The position numbers and the translations under genes are program-made. Positions 29,838 to 38,961 of a stretch of 64,000 bases of DNA are shown here, piece after piece. The DNA comes from Pseudomonas fulva (lineage in GTDB: Bacteria; Pseudomonadota; Gammaproteobacteria; Pseudomonadales; Pseudomonadaceae), in NCBI RefSeq assembly GCF_023517795.1, contig NZ_CP082928.1, positions 1,736,001 through 1,800,000 on the forward strand. The letters run 5' to 3'. Within the stretch, counting starts at the first letter, position 1; the number at the start of each line of letters is the position of its first letter. Under the pieces are notes generated by a model. It had not been told where the DNA came from, ran no database searches, and saw nothing but the letters and a program-made list of their open reading frames with translations.

Positions 29838-30386
29838 TCAGAGAACCCTTGCCGGATTGCCCACCACCGTGGCACCGGCTGGCACGTCGCGGGTCACCAC
29901 GCTGCCGGCGCCGATCAGCGCATCGTCGCCAATCGTCACACCCGGCAGGATCAGCGCCCCGGCGCCAATCCACACGTTGCGACCGATACTCACCGGCCGA
30001 CCGAACTCCAGGCCGGATTCGCGCTCGGCCGGGTCGCGTGGGTGGTCGGCGGTAAGGATCTGCACGCCCGGGCCGATCTGCGTCCTGTCGCCGATGCTTA
30101 CCGCCACCACGTCGAGAATCACGCAGTTGAAGTTGATGAACACGCCGTCGCCCAGGCTGATATTGAAGCCGTAGTCGCAGTGAAACGGCGAGCGCACCAC
30201 CACCCCCTTGCCGACCGCCGCCAGGCGCTCGCCCAGCACCTGGTTGCGCTCGGCCGGCGACAACCCCAGGTTGCCGTTGTAGCGCGCCAGCCAGGCCATG
30301 GTCGCCGCGCTGTCGGCCTGCAGTTCCGGGTCACTGGCCAGGTAGAGTTCGCCGGTGAGCATCTTGTGTTTTTCACTGAGCGCCAT
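29838..30386 (-). CDS. Maltose/galactoside O-acetyltransferase family protein
   Basis: Acetyl-CoA-dependent left-handed beta-helix (hexapeptide-repeat) transferase, 182 residues. It has the Mac domain at the N-terminus (SEKHKMLTGELYLASDPEL), the active-site loop FINFNCVILDVV, TADHPRD with the likely catalytic His, and C-terminal repeats IGRNVWIGAGALILPGVTIG ending VVGNPARVL. It resembles Maa; the true sugar acceptor cannot be read from sequence. The AAGGAGG ribosome site is partly inside a hairpin. Confidence 0.9.
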   Translation of the reverse strand: MALSEKHKMLTGELYLASDPELQADSAATMAWLARYNGNLGLSPAERNQVLGERLAAVGKGVVVRSPFHCDYGFNISLGDGVFINFNCVILDVVAVSIGDRTQIGPGVQILTADHPRDPAERESGLEFGRPVSIGRNVWIGAGALILPGVTIGDDALIGAGSVVTRDVPAGATVVGNPARVL

Positions 30387-30397
30387 GGCGGGTCGCC

Positions 30398-30420
30398 TCC
30401 TTACGAATGTTCAGTAAGGA
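30398..30420 (-). promoter_or_regulatory. Hairpin overlapping the ribosome site of the acetyltransferase gene
   Basis: On the minus strand TCCTTAC, 9-base loop, GTAAGGA, directly followed by GG: the AAGGAGG Shine-Dalgarno core lies in and next to the 3' arm, 12 bases before the ATG. Pairing would hide part of the ribosome site. Regulatory meaning is inferred. Confidence 0.35.
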
Positions 30421-30445
30421 ACTCACTGGGAGGGTGAGGTTCCGG

Positions 30446-31114
30446 CTAATCGGCCGACGGTCGCTCGGCGTCGACGATCAGGAAATGATGCAAGGCCAGG
30501 ATCGGCAGGTCACCGATCAGCGCCTCGAAGCCATCGCTCAGCGCTTCGATGCGCGCATTCTCCGCTTCGCTGAGCCAGCTGCAGATGTCCCACAGCGCGA
30601 TGTCCTCGGGCTCGTCCTGCAGGCGGGCGAACACCGCATACAGCTCGCGCAGCGCCTGGCAGGCAGCCGGCAGGCCGATCAGCGTCAGCGCCTGCTGCGC
30701 CAGTTCGAAGGTCGGCATGCCCCAGTTGGCGAAGAACTGCATCAGGCCGCCGTTGTAGTAATCGGCCTGCAGGCGCCACAGCACGACCAACCGACGATCA
30801 CGCAGGCTGATGGCCTCCAGGTCCCAGCCGGCTGCGTGCAGACGCCTGAGGGCCTGGTCCTGCAGCTCGTCCCAGGCCAGGTCGATGCTGTCGCACTGCC
30901 CCGCGTCATGATGCCGCCAACTGGCGACGAAGCCGCCGTCCTCCAGCCTCGCGTCGTCACGCTGCGCGGCCGACAGGGGGTCGAGGCGCAGGTAGCCGTC
31001 AAGCCTGAGGGAAAACTGCTGGCCGGTGCGCAGGTGGATATGGGCGGCCTGGCTATCGACGGCGACACGTTCGATCTGCAGGCAGCCGAGTTCGGCATGC
31101 AGGGGATGGCTCAT
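30446..31114 (-). CDS. DMP19/DUF4375-like protein
   Basis: 222 residues, no signal peptide. The stretch YYNGGLMQFFANWG near residue 120 matches the NGG-xx-QFF-N signature of the DMP19/DUF4375 family, followed by helices and ALHHFLIV. The family takes its name from a DNA-mimic protein in Neisseria; this protein is acidic overall, but I cannot say it mimics DNA. The N-terminal about 85 residues are not recognised. It lies between the acetyltransferase gene and polB; cotranscription with polB (80-base gap) is possible. Confidence 0.7.
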   Translation of the reverse strand: MSHPLHAELGCLQIERVAVDSQAAHIHLRTGQQFSLRLDGYLRLDPLSAAQRDDARLEDGGFVASWRHHDAGQCDSIDLAWDELQDQALRRLHAAGWDLEAISLRDRRLVVLWRLQADYYNGGLMQFFANWGMPTFELAQQALTLIGLPAACQALRELYAVFARLQDEPEDIALWDICSWLSEAENARIEALSDGFEALIGDLPILALHHFLIVDAERPSAD

Positions 31115-31194
31115 CGGGGCTCCAGCGGGTGGTGAGTGCGGTCACGACGATGCCAGAGCGACGGCCAGAGAGCCAGGCGCACCGCCATGCCCAT

Positions 31195-33552
31195 TCAGAA
31201 CAGCTCCAGCTGCCCACCGATCAGCGCCGTGAAATCGTCGTCCACGAACGGCAGGATGGCGTCGGCCACCGGCTGCAGCTGTTTGCCCAGGTAATGGCCG
31301 TAGTCGACCGGCGCGCGGCGCAGCTCCAGGGGTTCCGGGCCGGCGACACTGATCACGTAGCTGATCCAGCCGCCGCTCTGGTACTGGCGCGGTCGGCCCA
31401 TCTCGTCGTTGTGGGCATCGGCCAGGCGCGCCGCCCGCACGTGGGGTGGCACGTTGCGCTGGTAGTCGTCGAGGCGCCGGCGCAGGCGCTTGCGGTACAC
31501 CAGGCGCTCCTCGAACTCGCCGGCCAGGGTGCGCTGCACGTAGTCGCGCACGTAGTCCTGGTAGGGCTGGCCCTTGAAGATGCGCAGGTACAGCTCCTGC
31601 TGGAACTGCTGGGCCAGCGGCGACCAGTCGCTGCGCACCGTTTCCAGGCCCTTGAAGACCATGTCCTCGCGGCCGTCGGCACGACGGATCAGCCCGGCAT
31701 AACGCTTCTTGCTGCCCTCCTCCATGCCGCGGATGGTGGGCATCAGAAAGCGCCTGAAGTGGGTTTCGAACTGCAGTTCCAGGGCGCTCTGCAAGCCGAA
31801 CTCGGCCTGCAGGTGCTCGCGCCACCAGGCATTGACCCGCTGCACCAGGGCGCGGCCGATGCGCTCGGCGTCTTCCTCGCCGTGGGCGCGGCGCAGCCAC
31901 ACGAAGGTGGAGTCGGTGTCGCCGTAGATCACCGCATGGCCCTCGGCCTCGATCAGCTCGCGGGTACGGCGCATCACTTCATGGCCTCGCAGGGTGATCG
32001 ACGACGCCAGCCGCGTATCGAAGAAGCGGCAGCCGCTGGAACCGAGCACGCCGTAGAAGGCGTTCATGATGATCTTCAGCGCCTGGGACAGCGGCGCGTT
32101 GCCGGCGCGTTTGGCCGCCTCGCGGCCCTGCCATACGCGCTCGACGATGGCCGGCAGGCAATGGCGGGTGCGCGAGAAGCGCGCGCCACGAAAGCCGGGA
32201 ATCGAATGCGCATCGTCGGGCTGGCGCAGGCCTTCGATCAGCCCCACCGGGTCGATCAGAAAGGTGCGGATCAGCGACGGATACAGGCTCTTGTAATCGA
32301 GCACCAGCACCGACTCGTACAGCCCCGGCCGCGAATCCATGACGAAGCCACCGGGGCTGGCCTCGGGCGGGCGCTCGCCCTGGTTGGGCGCGACGAAGCC
32401 CTGGCGATGCATCAGCGGCATGTACAGGTGGCTGAACGCCGCCACCGAGCCACCGCTGCGATCCACCGGCAGGCCGGTGACCGTGGCGCGTTCGAGCAGG
32501 AAGGTGAGCAGCTCGGTCTTGGCGAAGATGCGCGTGACCAGCTCGCAGTCCTTGAGGTTGTAGCGAGCCAGGGCCGGCTTGTCCTCGGCGAACATGCGGT
32601 TGATTTCGTCCATGCGTTGGTAGGGGTTGTCGATCGCCTTGCCCTCGCCAAGCAGCTGCTGTGAGACGCTCTCCAGGCTGAAGGACGGGAAGCTCCAGGT
32701 CGCCGAACGCAGCGCCTCGATGCCATCGATGATCAACCGCCCCGGCGCACTGGCGAAGAAATGCTGCTTGGCGCCGTGTTCGCGCCAGCTCAGCAGCTCG
32801 CCGCCACGCCCCAGGCGCAGTGGCACCTGCAGGCGCTGGGCGTGTTCGTGCAGCACGCGCAGGTCGAACTGCACCACATTCCAGCCGATGATGGCGTCCG
32901 GGTCATGGCGCTCTAGCCAGTCATTCAGTGCCTCCAGCAGTGCCGCGCGACTGTCGAGGTAGGCAAGGTCGAAATCCACCTCAGCCTCGCGGTTCGGCGG
33001 CCCGAGCATGTACACCTGGCGCTGCCCGCAGCCTTCCAGGGCAATGGAATACAGCTCGCCACGGGCGGTAGTCTCGATATCCAAGGACACCAGCTTGAGC
33101 TGCGGGCGGTAGTCCGGCGCCGGCTTGAGCTGGGCGTCGACCAGCACGCCGTCCGCCGCCTCGGTGCCGCCGAACAGCACCGGCGCGGTGATGAAGCGCT
33201 CCATCAGGTAGCGTTCGGGCGGGCGGATATCGGCTTCGTAGACATCCACCCCGCCCTGGCGCAGGGTCTGTTCCAGCTGGATCAGCGGGCGCTGCTGCGG
33301 GCAGTAAAGGCCGAGCACCGGCCGCTGGCGGAAATCACGCAGCTGCAGCGGGCGCAGTTCGAACTGCCCGTCGCCGGCGATCAGTGCCTCGGCGCGGGCA
33401 CGCTGTTCGGCGGGGATAAAGGCCACCGAGGTTTGCGGCGGCAGGCGCACCAGGCGCGGGCCGGCGTCGGTCGACAGCCAGAATTCCACCTGGCTGCCGG
33501 CCGGCGTGTCGCGCCAGTGCCGGGTCAGGACGAAGCCCTGCTGTAGATCCAC
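31195..33552 (-). CDS. polB: DNA polymerase II
   Basis: Family B polymerase for replication restart and translesion synthesis. 785 residues: exonuclease motif [15 protein letters not shown], exo [14 protein letters not shown], polymerase motif [13 protein letters not shown], motif [19 protein letters not shown], motif [11 protein letters not shown] and KKRYAGL. All catalytic Asp residues are present, so it should be active and proofreading. In E. coli polB is SOS-controlled; I looked for CTG-N10-CAG upstream and found none. Divergent from the methyltransferase gene. Confidence 0.96.
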   Translation of the reverse strand: MDLQQGFVLTRHWRDTPAGSQVEFWLSTDAGPRLVRLPPQTSVAFIPAEQRARAEALIAGDGQFELRPLQLRDFRQRPVLGLYCPQQRPLIQLEQTLRQGGVDVYEADIRPPERYLMERFITAPVLFGGTEAADGVLVDAQLKPAPDYRPQLKLVSLDIETTARGELYSIALEGCGQRQVYMLGPPNREAEVDFDLAYLDSRAALLEALNDWLERHDPDAIIGWNVVQFDLRVLHEHAQRLQVPLRLGRGGELLSWREHGAKQHFFASAPGRLIIDGIEALRSATWSFPSFSLESVSQQLLGEGKAIDNPYQRMDEINRMFAEDKPALARYNLKDCELVTRIFAKTELLTFLLERATVTGLPVDRSGGSVAAFSHLYMPLMHRQGFVAPNQGERPPEASPGGFVMDSRPGLYESVLVLDYKSLYPSLIRTFLIDPVGLIEGLRQPDDAHSIPGFRGARFSRTRHCLPAIVERVWQGREAAKRAGNAPLSQALKIIMNAFYGVLGSSGCRFFDTRLASSITLRGHEVMRRTRELIEAEGHAVIYGDTDSTFVWLRRAHGEEDAERIGRALVQRVNAWWREHLQAEFGLQSALELQFETHFRRFLMPTIRGMEEGSKKRYAGLIRRADGREDMVFKGLETVRSDWSPLAQQFQQELYLRIFKGQPYQDYVRDYVQRTLAGEFEERLVYRKRLRRRLDDYQRNVPPHVRAARLADAHNDEMGRPRQYQSGGWISYVISVAGPEPLELRRAPVDYGHYLGKQLQPVADAILPFVDDDFTALIGGQLELF

Positions 33553-33653
33553 CCTGCCACCTCGAATGCTGTTCAGGGTGCGATGGTAACCCGCCCGCGC
33601 AACCGCTGCAGAATGGGGTTAAATGGTCGCCAGGTTTTATACGGAGGCTCGCC

Positions 33654-34289
33654 ATGCCCCTCGATCATCAACAGCTGCAACAGATCACCCGCCGCACCCT
33701 GGCCCATTACCAGGCCGGCGCCGAAGACTTTCGTGAGGGCACCCGCGACCACGACGTCAGCCAGAACATCTCGGCGCTGCTACGTCATGTGCACGGTAGC
33801 GCGCCACTGAGCATCCTCGACTTCGGCTGTGGCCCCGGCCGTGATCTGCGCGCCTTCAAGGCCCTGGGCCACCAGCCCGTCGGCCTCGACGGCTGCCCGG
33901 AGTTCGTCGCCATGGCCCGCGCCGACAGCGGCTGCGAGGTGTGGCAGCAGGACTTTCTCACGTTGGACCTACCGGCCGAGCGCTTCGACGGCATCTTCGC
34001 CAACGCCGTGCTGTTCCATATTCCCGGCCAGGAACTGCCGCGGGTGCTCAGGGAACTGCGCGCCAGCCTGAAGCCCGGCGGCGTACTGTTCAGCTCCAAC
34101 CCCCGTGGTGACAACCAGGAAGGCTGGAGCGGCGAACGCTACGGCGCCTGGCACGACCTGGACAGCTGGCGCCACCTGCTCGGCTCCGCCGGCTTCGACG
34201 AACTGGAACACTACTACCGCCCCACCGGTTTGCCCCGCGAGCAGCAGCCGTGGCTGGCAAGTGTTTGGCGCAAGCGGGAGAAGGTTTGA
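33654..34289 (+). CDS. Class I SAM-dependent methyltransferase
   Basis: 211 residues with motif I LDFGCGPGRDLRAF near residue 60, PVGLDGCPEFV, the post-motif FDGIFANAVLFHIP and LRELRASLKPGGVLFSS. It belongs to the small-molecule methyltransferase group (UbiE/Methyltransf_11 type). The substrate is unknown. TACGGAGG upstream is a strong ribosome site. It stops just before a GGTAGC tandem repeat and converges with kup. Confidence 0.88.
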   Translation: MPLDHQQLQQITRRTLAHYQAGAEDFREGTRDHDVSQNISALLRHVHGSAPLSILDFGCGPGRDLRAFKALGHQPVGLDGCPEFVAMARADSGCEVWQQDFLTLDLPAERFDGIFANAVLFHIPGQELPRVLRELRASLKPGGVLFSSNPRGDNQEGWSGERYGAWHDLDSWRHLLGSAGFDELEHYYRPTGLPREQQPWLASVWRKREKV

Positions 34290-34302
34290 TTCGACGGGCG
34301 AC

Positions 34303-34332
34303 GGTAGCGGTAGCGGTAGCGGTAGCGGTAGC
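34303..34332. repeat. Hexanucleotide tandem repeat (GGTAGC)x5
   Basis: Five perfect GGTAGC units followed by GG, 13 bases after the methyltransferase stop and outside any gene. It should vary in copy number by slippage between strains. Confidence 0.95.
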
Positions 34333-34349
34333 GGCCACTGCCATATCCC

Positions 34350-34398
34350 TGTGGGAGCGGGCCATGCCCGCGATTTTCGCGCATGCCGCGCTCCCACA
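34350..34398. repeat. REP-type palindrome 3
   Basis: TGTGGGAGCG ... CGCTCCCACA with GGGCCATGCCC and TTTTCGCGC inside, in the gap between the convergent methyltransferase and kup genes. Together with the tandem repeat it fills most of the 136-base gap. Confidence 0.8.
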
Positions 34399-34425
34399 AA
34401 AGCTTGCTGCCAACCGCTCCTACCT

Positions 34426-36300
34426 CTAGATCTCCACCTGCGTCCCCAACTCGATCACCCGGTTCACCGGCAGGCGGAAGAAGCCCAGCGAACTACCGGC
34501 ATTCTTCTGCAGCACGGCGAACAACCGCTCGCGCCACATGGCCATGCCGATACGTTCTGAAGGAATCACCGTTTCCCGGCTGAGGAAATAGGTGGTCTGC
34601 ATAGGCGGGCAGTCGATGCCCCGTTCACCGAGTTGGGCCAGTGCCCGGGGTATGTCCGGCGCCTCGAGAAAGCCGAAGCGCAGGCGCACACGGTAGAAGC
34701 CCTGATCATGGGCCTCCAGGTCGAAACGCTCGGCCAGCGGTACCCGCGGGCGATCCTCGTAGAGCACGGTGAGGAGCATCACCCGCTCGTGCAGCACCTG
34801 GTTGTGCAGCAGGTTATGCAGCAGAGCATGGGGCACCACCTCGACCCGGCTGGTCAGAAACACCGCCGTGCCGGTAACCCGATGGGGCGGCTGCAGGGCG
34901 ATGCTGGCGATGAAGTCGCGCAGTACCAGGGAGTGTTCGTCGAGCCGCTCGAGCACCAGTTGGCGGCCGCGCTTCCAGGTGGTCATCAGGCCGAACAGCA
35001 GGATGCCGACGACCATCGGCACCGCGCCGCCACCGATGATCTTCGGCACGTTGGCGGCGAAGAAGATGCCGTCGACCAGCAGGAACACCGCCAGCAGCGG
35101 CACCGCCAGCACCTTGGGCCAGCGCCACAGCAGCAGGATCACCGACGATACCAGCAGCGTGGTGCACAGCATGGTGCCGGTCACCGCCACGCCGTAGGCG
35201 CCAGCCAGGCCGCTGGACGACTGGAAGCCGAGCACCAGCAGCACCACCCCTACCAGCAGCAGGCTGTTGATCAGCGGAATGTAGATCTGCCCCTGCTCGG
35301 CGCTGGAGGTGTGCAGGATCTGCATGCGCGGCACGTAGCCGAGCTGGATGGCCTGGCGGGTGACCGAGAAGGCGCCGGTGATCACCGCCTGGGAGGCGAT
35401 GATGGTGGCCACCGTCGACAGGCCGATCAGGGGGATCAAGGCCCAGCCCGGCGCCAGCAGGTAGAAGGGGTTGCGCACCGCTTCAGGGTCGATCAGCAGC
35501 AGCGCGCCCTGGCCGAAGTAGTTGAGGATCAGCCCGGGGAAGGCCAGGAACAGCCAGGCATGCACGATGGGCTTGCGGCCGAAATGGCCGAGGTCGGCGT
35601 ACAGCGCCTCGGCACCGGTGATGGTCAGCACCACGGCGCCCATCACCGTCAGGCCGAGCAGCGGATTGGCGATGAAGAACTGCAAGGCCCAGTAGGGATT
35701 GAGCGACAGCAGCACTTCCGGGCGCTGCACGATGCCATGCACGCCCAGGGCGCCAAGCACCAGAAACCAGATCACCATCACCGGCCCGAACAGGTAGCCG
35801 ATGCGCGCGGTGCCGTGGCGCTGCAGCAGGAACAGCGGAATCAGGATCAACAGGGCCAGCGGCACCACCCAGTGGTCGATGCCGTCGACCACCAGGCCGA
35901 CGCCTTCCACCGCGGAGAGCACCGAGACCGCCGGCGTGAGCATGCTGTCGCCGTAGAACAGCGCGGCGCCGAACAGGCCGAGCATGATCAGTACGGTGCG
36001 CAGCCGCGGGTAGTCGGCGGCCGCCCGCTGCGCCAGGGCGGTGAGCGCCATGATGCCGCCCTCGCCGCCGTTGTCGGCACGCAGGATGAACATCACGTAC
36101 TTGACCGTGACCACCAGGGTCAGCGACCAGAAGATCAGCGACAGGATGCCCAGCACGCTGGCCTGGGACAGGCCGACGCCGTAGTGCGGCGAGAAGATTT
36201 CCTTGAGGCTGTACAGCGGGCTGGTGCCGATGTCGCCATAGACGATGCCGACGGCGCCAACCAGCAGCGCAATGGGCGAAGTGCGGGAGGGGGTACTCAC
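34426..36300 (-). CDS. kup: Low-affinity potassium transporter Kup
   Basis: Proton-coupled K+ importer of the KUP/HAK/KT family. About 12 helices occupy the first 430 residues, starting with the family signature [20 protein letters not shown] and including [15 protein letters not shown] and the [15 protein letters not shown] segment, then a C-terminal cytosolic domain of about 180 residues. 624 residues from GTG 36300. An ATG at 36357 would extend it by 19 residues unlike other Kup N-termini and into the divergent regulatory region. Its neighbour across that region is a kdpD/kdpE pair, suggesting K+-dependent control. Confidence 0.95.
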   Translation of the reverse strand: MSTPSRTSPIALLVGAVGIVYGDIGTSPLYSLKEIFSPHYGVGLSQASVLGILSLIFWSLTLVVTVKYVMFILRADNGGEGGIMALTALAQRAAADYPRLRTVLIMLGLFGAALFYGDSMLTPAVSVLSAVEGVGLVVDGIDHWVVPLALLILIPLFLLQRHGTARIGYLFGPVMVIWFLVLGALGVHGIVQRPEVLLSLNPYWALQFFIANPLLGLTVMGAVVLTITGAEALYADLGHFGRKPIVHAWLFLAFPGLILNYFGQGALLLIDPEAVRNPFYLLAPGWALIPLIGLSTVATIIASQAVITGAFSVTRQAIQLGYVPRMQILHTSSAEQGQIYIPLINSLLLVGVVLLVLGFQSSSGLAGAYGVAVTGTMLCTTLLVSSVILLLWRWPKVLAVPLLAVFLLVDGIFFAANVPKIIGGGAVPMVVGILLFGLMTTWKRGRQLVLERLDEHSLVLRDFIASIALQPPHRVTGTAVFLTSRVEVVPHALLHNLLHNQVLHERVMLLTVLYEDRPRVPLAERFDLEAHDQGFYRVRLRFGFLEAPDIPRALAQLGERGIDCPPMQTTYFLSRETVIPSERIGMAMWRERLFAVLQKNAGSSLGFFRLPVNRVIELGTQVEI

Positions 36301-36379
36301 GTTGCAGGGTATCCTGATGGACTTGGTTACCCTTAGGTATACGCTGGCGTGGCGCACGCAGCAGCTTCAGGTCGCGCAG

Positions 36380-36417
36380 TTTTACGGCTTTTTTACGCGC
36401 AGGCGCGCTTCTTTACG
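36380..36417 (+). promoter_or_regulatory. Candidate KdpE operator between kup and kdpD-kdpE
   Basis: Three direct TTTACG units start at 36381, 36392 and 36412, spaced 11 and 20 bases, about one and two helical turns. The first two form GTTTTACGGCTTTTTTACG, which resembles the E. coli KdpE site as I recall it (ATTTTTATACTTTTTTTAC). It lies 52 bases before the chosen kdpD start and 80 bases from the kup start, so it could serve both genes. Confidence 0.5.
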
Positions 36418-36468
36418 CCAACCTTGCACGACGCCATGATCTGCCCACGCCCCGCACCGGAATTGCGC

Positions 36469-37995
36469 ATGTCCATCGCCGCCGATCGCCCCACCCGCCG
36501 CCCGCCTGCCCCCATGCGCGACTACCTGCTGGCCGCCCTCGCCGCCGGGCTCGGTTGCCTGCTGGCCCTGGCCGTGTCGCGCTGGCTGGACCTGCCGAAC
36601 ATCTCCCTGGTGTTTCTCGCCGTGGTGCTGGTGGTGGCGGTGCGCAGCAGCGTCGGCCCGGCACTGCTGTGCGCCCTGCTGTCGTTCGCTGCCTACGGGT
36701 TCTGCTTCCTGCCGCCGACCTGGTCGGTGGTGGTGCACCGCGAGCAGGACGTGCTGACCCTGTTGTTCTTCCTGCTCATCGCCCTGCTGACCGGCAACCT
36801 CGCCGCCCGCCAGCGCCAGCAGTTCCGTGACCTGCAGGTGGCCCAGCGGCAGACCGAAAGCCTGCTGGGCTTCGCCGAACGGCTGTCCAGCGCCCAGGAC
36901 CAGCGCGACCTGCTGGCCGCCATGCTCAGCCAGTTGGACCTGCCGGCCGAGCGCCTGTGCCTGCTCAGCCGCGACGCCCAGGGCAACTGGCAGCAGGCCG
37001 ACGGCAGCCGGCTGGCGCTCAGCGAGCTGGAGCGCATCAGCGCCGAACACGCCTGGCAGAGCCGCCATCCACGCGGTTACGACAGCCATAGCCTGACCCA
37101 TCCGCACTGGTGGTGGTGGCCATTGATGGACAACGACCAGCCGCTGGCGCTGCTGGGCATGCGCACCGCCCAGGGCGACCCGCCGGCCGGCGAACAGCGC
37201 CAGCTGATCGACGTGCTGCTGCCACTGTTGGCCCATGCCCTGGCCCGTGTGCAACTGGTCGAGACCCTCGGCCATACGCGCCTGCAACATGAAACCGAGC
37301 GCCTGCGCAGCGCCCTGCTCGCCTCGGTGTCCCACGACCTGCGCACGCCGCTGACCGCCATGCGCGGCAATATCGAAACCCTGCAGCTGTTCATCGACAG
37401 CCTGGACGCGGCGACCCGCGACGACCTGCTGCAAAGTACCGCCAGCGAAGCCTCGCGCCTGGACCGCTACATCCAGAACCTGCTGGACATGACCCGCCTG
37501 GGCCACGGCGGCCTGCACCTGGAGCGCGACTGGGTGGCCGCCAGCGACCTGCTCGCGGCCGCCCTGCAGCGCCTGCAGCCGGTGTTGCAGCACCTGCAGG
37601 TGCGCATGCAGGTGCCCGCCGACCTGCCGCTGCTGTGGGTGCAGGGCGCGCTGATCGAACAGGCGCTGGTCAACGTGCTGGACAACGCCGCGCGCTTCTC
37701 GCCGCCCGGCGGGGTGATCGATATCCGCCTCGGCCACGACGGCGAGACCATCAGCTTCGCCATCAGCGACCAGGGGCCGGGGATTCCCGCCGACGAACAG
37801 GCGCAGATCTTCGACCTCTTCTATACCGCGGCCCGCGGCGATCGCGGCGGCCAGGGCACCGGCCTGGGCCTGGCGATCTGCCTGGGCATGCTCAACGCCC
37901 ACGGCGGCACGGCGCGGGTCGAGTCGGCACCCGGCCAGGGCACCACCCTGATCCTGCAACTGCCCCTGCAACAGCCTGACGAGAAGCCGGCATGA
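36469..37995 (+). CDS. Short KdpD-type sensor histidine kinase (no KdpD/Usp N-terminal domains)
   Basis: Resembles only the C-terminal half of KdpD (about 890 residues in E. coli): four membrane helices of the DUF4118 type (about residues 18-110, LLAALAAGLGCLLALAVSRW; LPPTWSV), a GAF-like segment (about 140-260), then the kinase core with H-box SVSHDLRTPLTAMRGN (His about 289), N-box NVLDNAARFSPPGG, DQGPGIP and GTGLGLAI. The N-terminal KdpD sensor and Usp domains are absent, and the upstream gap is too short to hold them. Start chosen at ATG 36469; ATG 36436 and 36349 are possible. It overlaps kdpE by 4 bases. Confidence 0.88.
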   Translation: MSIAADRPTRRPPAPMRDYLLAALAAGLGCLLALAVSRWLDLPNISLVFLAVVLVVAVRSSVGPALLCALLSFAAYGFCFLPPTWSVVVHREQDVLTLLFFLLIALLTGNLAARQRQQFRDLQVAQRQTESLLGFAERLSSAQDQRDLLAAMLSQLDLPAERLCLLSRDAQGNWQQADGSRLALSELERISAEHAWQSRHPRGYDSHSLTHPHWWWWPLMDNDQPLALLGMRTAQGDPPAGEQRQLIDVLLPLLAHALARVQLVETLGHTRLQHETERLRSALLASVSHDLRTPLTAMRGNIETLQLFIDSLDAATRDDLLQSTASEASRLDRYIQNLLDMTRLGHGGLHLERDWVAASDLLAAALQRLQPVLQHLQVRMQVPADLPLLWVQGALIEQALVNVLDNAARFSPPGGVIDIRLGHDGETISFAISDQGPGIPADEQAQIFDLFYTAARGDRGGQGTGLGLAICLGMLNAHGGTARVESAPGQGTTLILQLPLQQPDEKPA

Positions 37996-38675
37996 CTGAA
38001 GCGCGCATCCTCCTGGTCGACGACGAAGCGGCGATCCGCAAGTTCCTGCGTATCGGCCTGCAGGCCCAGGGTTATCAGGTACTCGAGGCCGATTGCGGCG
38101 AAGCGGCGCTGCGCCTGGCGGCCCTGGAGCAACCCGACCTGGTGGTACTGGACCTCGGCCTGCCCGACCTGGATGGCCAGGAGGTGCTGACCCGCCTGCG
38201 CGAATGGTCGGCCGTGCCGGTGCTGGTGCTGTCGGTGCGCGCCGGCGAAAAGGACAAGGTGCAGGCCCTGGACAATGGCGCCAACGACTACGTCAGCAAG
38301 CCCTTCGGCGTCCAGGAGTTCCTCGCCCGGGTACGCGCCCTGCTGCGCAGCCGCCCGGCCAGCGAGAAGCCGGCGGCCGCCCTGGCCAGCGGCCCGCTGC
38401 GGGTCGACTTCGCCTTTCGCCGGGTGACCCTGGACGACCAGGAAATCAGCCTGACCCGCAAGGAATACGCGGTACTCGAAGCCCTTGCCCGCCACCCCGG
38501 CATGGTCGTCACCCAGCAGCAGCTGCTGCGCGACATCTGGGGCCCGACCCACATCGAGCACAGCCATTACCTGCGCATCGTCATCGCCCACCTGCGCCAG
38601 AAGCTCGGCGACGACCCGGCGGCGCCGCGGCTGATAATCACCGAAGCGGGTGTCGGCTACCGGCTGATCGCCTGA
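37992..38675 (+). CDS. kdpE: Response regulator KdpE
   Basis: OmpR-family regulator, 227 residues: receiver with acidic pair DDE (10-12), phospho-acceptor Asp near 54 in VVLDLGLPDLDG, Lys in SKPFG, and a winged-helix DNA-binding domain with LTRKEYAVLEALARHPG, HSHYLRIVIAHLRQKLG and ITEAGVGYRL. Strong likeness to KdpE, which normally drives kdpFABC; that operon is not in the window. Coupled to the kinase by ATGA overlap. Repeat copy B begins at the base after its stop. Confidence 0.93.
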   Translation: MTEARILLVDDEAAIRKFLRIGLQAQGYQVLEADCGEAALRLAALEQPDLVVLDLGLPDLDGQEVLTRLREWSAVPVLVLSVRAGEKDKVQALDNGANDYVSKPFGVQEFLARVRALLRSRPASEKPAAALASGPLRVDFAFRRVTLDDQEISLTRKEYAVLEALARHPGMVVTQQQLLRDIWGPTHIEHSHYLRIVIAHLRQKLGDDPAAPRLIITEAGVGYRLIA

Positions 38676-38889
38676 AGGTCTGTTCATGATCTTAGAGCCC
38701 AGACTCGTCGATTTTGGCAGTTGAGTGGCGGTAGCGGCCAGTCGTTCCGTAGGGTGGACAACGCTCTTTTTGTCCACCATTGGGATTGCAGAGCGGTGGA
38801 TGGGTGAAGCGTCATCCACCCTACGCCGGGAACGTCCGCTTTTGCCTTTAGATGCCGCTTCATGCGCATAAAGCTCGTGAACAGGCGCT
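38676..38889. repeat. Dispersed repeat copy B (core inverted relative to copy A)
   Basis: Same flanks as copy A (shared TCGTCGATTTTGGCAG at the left, GCCGCTTCATGCGCA and CGTGAACAGGC at the right) with terminal inverted repeats. The core 38748-38825 is 78 bases, the same length as in copy A. It matches the reverse complement of the copy A core at 72 of 78 positions, bounded by CGTAGGGTGGA arms. It starts directly after the kdpE stop. 72 bases of non-repeat DNA separate it from betI. Confidence 0.75.
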
Positions 38890-38961
38890 GAGAAACCTGA
38901 ACGCGCCGACAACTGCGCGCGCTCTGTTAGACTCGGACGACACCCCTCGCCGGAGAACACG

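Noticed and set aside
33553..33653. LexA (SOS) box upstream of polB
   Set aside because: Searched for CTG-N10-CAG in the gap and found none; some CTG and CAG triplets occur at wrong spacing.
36301..36468. Remnant of the missing KdpD N-terminal half upstream of the short kinase
   Set aside because: The 168-base gap is too short and contains regulatory-looking repeats, with no recognisable KdpD or Usp sequence in any frame.
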